Made by a program: the position numbers and the translations under genes
DNA from: Pontibacter liquoris
Lineage (GTDB): Bacteria > Bacteroidota > Bacteroidia > Cytophagales > Hymenobacteraceae
Direction of reading: 5' to 3'
DNA length: 64,000 nucleotides
Assembly (NCBI RefSeq): GCF_022758235.1
Contig: NZ_JALEBG010000002.1
Location: forward strand, 62,001-126,000
In this document: in pieces, positions 61,591-64,000 of the stretch
Layout of the letters: every line of letters begins with the position of its first letter
Position numbering within the stretch: position 1 is the stretch's first letter
The notes under the pieces: model-generated
Seen by the model: only the letters and a program-made list of their open reading frames with translations
Told to the model about the DNA's origin: nothing
Databases searched by the model: none

Positions 61591-62487
61591 ATGTACCAAC
61601 ACTCCCGAAGGGCAGCTCTACTGCTTCTTTTATACTGCTTTCTTGGCCTTTCAGGAGTTGTGCAGGCAGTAGCAGGCGGCAACACAACCGCCAATGCCCT
61701 GTTATGGCAGATAGAAGGCAATGGCCTACAGAAACCGTCTTACCTGTTTGGTACGATCCACGCCATCTGTCCACAAGATTTTGTAATGCCCGCACATGTA
61801 AAGGCAAAGCTGCAGGAAGCCGAGCAACTGTCATTGGAAGTGGATATGGACGCGCCCAACTTTATGGCCGAGATGATGCAGCACGTGAAACTGCCCGAAG
61901 GGCAAAGCCTGCGGACGTTGTTTTCTTCCGAGGATTACCAGCTTCTCTCCGAGCACTTCAGCAAAAGCACAGGTATGAATATCCGTTACCTCGACAACAT
62001 GAAGCCGTTTATGCTGCAGTCGCTGCTGCTGGCCGAGTTAACCGATTGCCGGGCCGAATCCTATGAGCAGCACCTGCTGGACATGGCGCATGCGCAAGGC
62101 AAAGAGGTGATCGGCGTGGAAACCGTACAGGAACAGCTGCAGGCCATGGACCAGCAGTCTGCCGGAGCGCAGACAGCCATGCTGCTGAAGACGTTGCAGA
62201 ACCTGCCCGAAGCTAAGGCTTCGTACCGCAAGATGGTCGCCTTATACCTGGCCCAGGACCTACAGGGATTAACCGAGCTTACCCGGGCGGAGATGGACCC
62301 GGAGGAGTATACACAATACGAGCAAACCTTCCTAACGAACCGCAACAAGCGCTGGATACCCGTAATGGAGCGAGAGGCAAAGATCCATAGTACCTTCTTT
62401 GCTGTTGGGGCTGGGCACCTGGCAGGCGAAAACGGGCTATTGAACCTGCTGCGCAGCCAAGGCTATACTATTACGCCTGTGCAGTAA
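61591..62487 (+). CDS. TraB/GumN-family protein, secreted
   Basis: A 298-residue protein with N-terminal signal (RRAALLLLLYCFLGLSGVVQA). The TraB/GumN family pattern is seen: LWQIEGNGLQKPSYLFGTIHAICP with the GTIH motif, LSLEVDMDAPNFM, KEVIGVETVQEQLQAM with GxET, and C-terminal AKIHSTFFAVGAGHLAGENGLLNLLRSQGYTI. These conserved Glu and His residues suggest a metal-dependent hydrolase (TIKI-like), but the bacterial substrate is not established. It should act in the periplasm. It precedes an M1 aminopeptidase by about 140 bases on the same strand. Confidence 0.9.
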   Translation: MYQHSRRAALLLLLYCFLGLSGVVQAVAGGNTTANALLWQIEGNGLQKPSYLFGTIHAICPQDFVMPAHVKAKLQEAEQLSLEVDMDAPNFMAEMMQHVKLPEGQSLRTLFSSEDYQLLSEHFSKSTGMNIRYLDNMKPFMLQSLLLAELTDCRAESYEQHLLDMAHAQGKEVIGVETVQEQLQAMDQQSAGAQTAMLLKTLQNLPEAKASYRKMVALYLAQDLQGLTELTRAEMDPEEYTQYEQTFLTNRNKRWIPVMEREAKIHSTFFAVGAGHLAGENGLLNLLRSQGYTITPVQ

Positions 62488-62624
62488 TTGCCTTCCGCTT
62501 CAGCAGGAGGTTATTAAGCCATCAAGTAGTGCCAAACCTTGCTGCTATCCACAAAGGTAATTTGCTGCCCGGCATCTTATGAAGCGGCAAGGCGTTATAC
62601 CTTTATTCTGAAATGCAGCCTGCT

Positions 62625-64000
62625 ATGAAGACCACCATCCGCTTGCTCCTGTACTTTTGCCTTGTGTTCGGGCTCGGCAATGCAGCCGTTAAGGCGCAGG
62701 CCATCAGTTCCTGTGCACTTGCGCGTGGCAGCGCTTCCGGCCAGCGCACAGCCGTCGTATCGGCGGCACACCAGCGCCTGATGAACCAGTATGATGTCAC
62801 TTTCTACAAACTGGACCTGCAACTCGAGCGCAACAGCACCTTTATTGCCGGCACGGTGACTATCAATGCCAAAGCAAAAGCCGGCGGGCTCAGCACTTTT
62901 GCCTTGGAGCTGCACCCGAACTTCGCCATCGAACGCGTAACCGCAGGAACCCAGGTATTAGAAAAGGTAACCCGCAACGGCAGTGAAGTGACTGTTGCAT
63001 TTCCTGCCGCTGTGCCGGCCAATGGCGCAATCTCCGTAAGTATAACTTACAGCGGCAATGCGCCAGCCGATGCCAGCGCAGCCATCGGCAATGGCTTTAA
63101 CACCGCTGTGGAGCCGACATGGGGCAACCAGATTACCTGGAGCCTGAGCGAACCCTACGCCGCCTACGAATGGTGGCCCACCAAACAGGTGCTCTCCGAT
63201 AAAGCCGATTCGGTGAGTGTGTTTGTCACCACCAGCGCCGACAATAAAGTAGGGGCAAACGGACGCCTGACCCGCACCGTGGACCTGCCCAATGGCAAAA
63301 AGCGATACGAGTGGAAGTCGCGTTACCCGATCGCCTATTACCTTGTTTCGGTAGCTGTTTCCAATTACGAGGAGTATGTAACGTATGCCCGACCGGAAGG
63401 CGTTTCGACGCCCATCCCGATCGTGAACTATGTGTACCGGGGTGGCGCGCTGGACAAGTATAAAGCGGAGATCGATCTGACAGGCCCCTTCATCGAAAAT
63501 TATTCGGAGCTGTTCACGCACTACCCCTTTGCTGCCGAGAAGTATGGCCATAGTATGGCACCCATTGGCGGCGGCATGGAGCACCAGACCATGACCACGC
63601 AAAGCACTTTCGAGTTTACCCTCACCGCACACGAACTGGCTCACCAATGGTTTGGCGATAATGTAACCTGCGCTTCCTGGCAGGACATCTGGCTCAACGA
63701 GGGCTTTGCTTCTTATGGCGAATACCTGTCGTTGCAACGGTTCCGGCCTGCGCTGGCCCGGGACTGGATGGAGAACGCCCATACCTATGCTTTTCAGAAG
63801 CCTGACGGTTCTGTGCTGGTTCCCGATACGGCCAATGTAAACCGCATTTTCGATTACCGGCTAACTTATAAAAAAGCGGCATCGGTGGTACACATGCTGC
63901 GGTTTGCCATTCAGAATGATGCGCTCTTCTTTGAGGCCCTGCGCCGCTACCAGCAGGAGTTTAGCGGCCGCACCGCTACCACTGCCGACTTGCAGCGCGT
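62625..64000 (+). CDS. Secreted M1 aminopeptidase, N-terminal part (cut by window edge)
   Basis: Zinc aminopeptidase, about 458 codons visible, running off the right edge. ATG 62625 gives a clean signal (MKTTIRLLLYFCLVFGLG); an ATG four codons earlier (62613) is an alternative. Motifs: GNQITWSLSEPYAAYEWWPTKQ, then GGGMEHQTM (the GxMEN exopeptidase motif with His in place of Asn), the zinc site TAHELAHQWFGDNVTC and WLNEGFASYGEYLSL. It is a different branch from the M1 protein at 6370. Probably secreted into the periplasm or beyond. Confidence 0.93.
   Translation, partial: MKTTIRLLLYFCLVFGLGNAAVKAQAISSCALARGSASGQRTAVVSAAHQRLMNQYDVTFYKLDLQLERNSTFIAGTVTINAKAKAGGLSTFALELHPNFAIERVTAGTQVLEKVTRNGSEVTVAFPAAVPANGAISVSITYSGNAPADASAAIGNGFNTAVEPTWGNQITWSLSEPYAAYEWWPTKQVLSDKADSVSVFVTTSADNKVGANGRLTRTVDLPNGKKRYEWKSRYPIAYYLVSVAVSNYEEYVTYARPEGVSTPIPIVNYVYRGGALDKYKAEIDLTGPFIENYSELFTHYPFAAEKYGHSMAPIGGGMEHQTMTTQSTFEFTLTAHELAHQWFGDNVTCASWQDIWLNEGFASYGEYLSLQRFRPALARDWMENAHTYAFQKPDGSVLVPDTANVNRIFDYRLTYKKAASVVHMLRFAIQNDALFFEALRRYQQEFSGRTATTADLQR

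Overview
The window looks like chromosome from a Bacteroidota member of the order Cytophagales, most likely family Hymenobacteraceae (Pontibacter-like). Reasons: three SusC/SusD outer-membrane pairs, a small Thx-type ribosomal protein, the rpsU-xer-raiA block, a cobalamin riboswitch driving a BtuB/BtuG-type pair, and promoters of the Bacteroidota TTTG / TAnnTTTG type. The family-level call is inference. No rRNA, tRNA, CRISPR array, complete insertion sequence or prophage was seen.

Layout. 1-8265: uvrA (partial), Thx, an MFS exporter, a small unknown protein, a group III truncated haemoglobin, an ECF-type sigma factor with a small partner, endonuclease III, and a secreted M1 metallopeptidase. 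8280-11180: an accessory-looking patch with an AT-rich membrane-protein gene, a rifamycin ADP-ribosyltransferase (arr), a GNAT enzyme and a metallo-beta-lactamase-fold hydrolase. 11270-15440: an alkyladenine glycosylase divergent from a B12 uptake unit (riboswitch, TonB receptor, beta-propeller lipoprotein). 15540-26840: small lipoproteins and membrane proteins, a B12-binding radical SAM enzyme, a DUF6624 protein, a GNAT, an M28 peptidase and uvrB. 26840-29110: a second sigma factor overlapping a protein with an inner-membrane segment and a C-terminal beta-barrel. 29495-35090: minus-strand block of DUF1232 protein, aroE, phosphosulfolactate synthase, a TPR protein, an NAD-dependent epimerase and a CpsB-like PHP phosphatase. 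35336-40565: acyl-CoA dehydrogenase, rpsU, xer recombinase, raiA, metK, PAP2 phosphatase. 40630-60796: three susC/susD pairs with an S9 peptidase, an amidase and a scar of a fourth susD. 61591-64000: TraB/GumN-like protein and an M1 aminopeptidase running off the end.

How parts fit. The secreted M1 (two), M28 and S9 peptidases, the amidase and three SusCD importers suggest life on peptides and complex polymers. The B12 unit would feed cobalamin to enzymes such as the B12-binding radical SAM protein about 3 kb away. Both sigma-factor genes overlap the gene of a probable regulatory partner.

The strongest unexplained signal is an 8-base word, TTATACTT/AAGTATAA, counted by eye about 49 times on both strands, in genes and between them, where roughly one or two are expected. 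Several copies are inverted pairs placed like terminators, as known for DNA uptake sequences in other phyla. Other points worth checking are a susD remnant that kept its terminator, a terminator wedged between a stop codon and the nth start codon, and a long perfect hairpin over the xer start codon.
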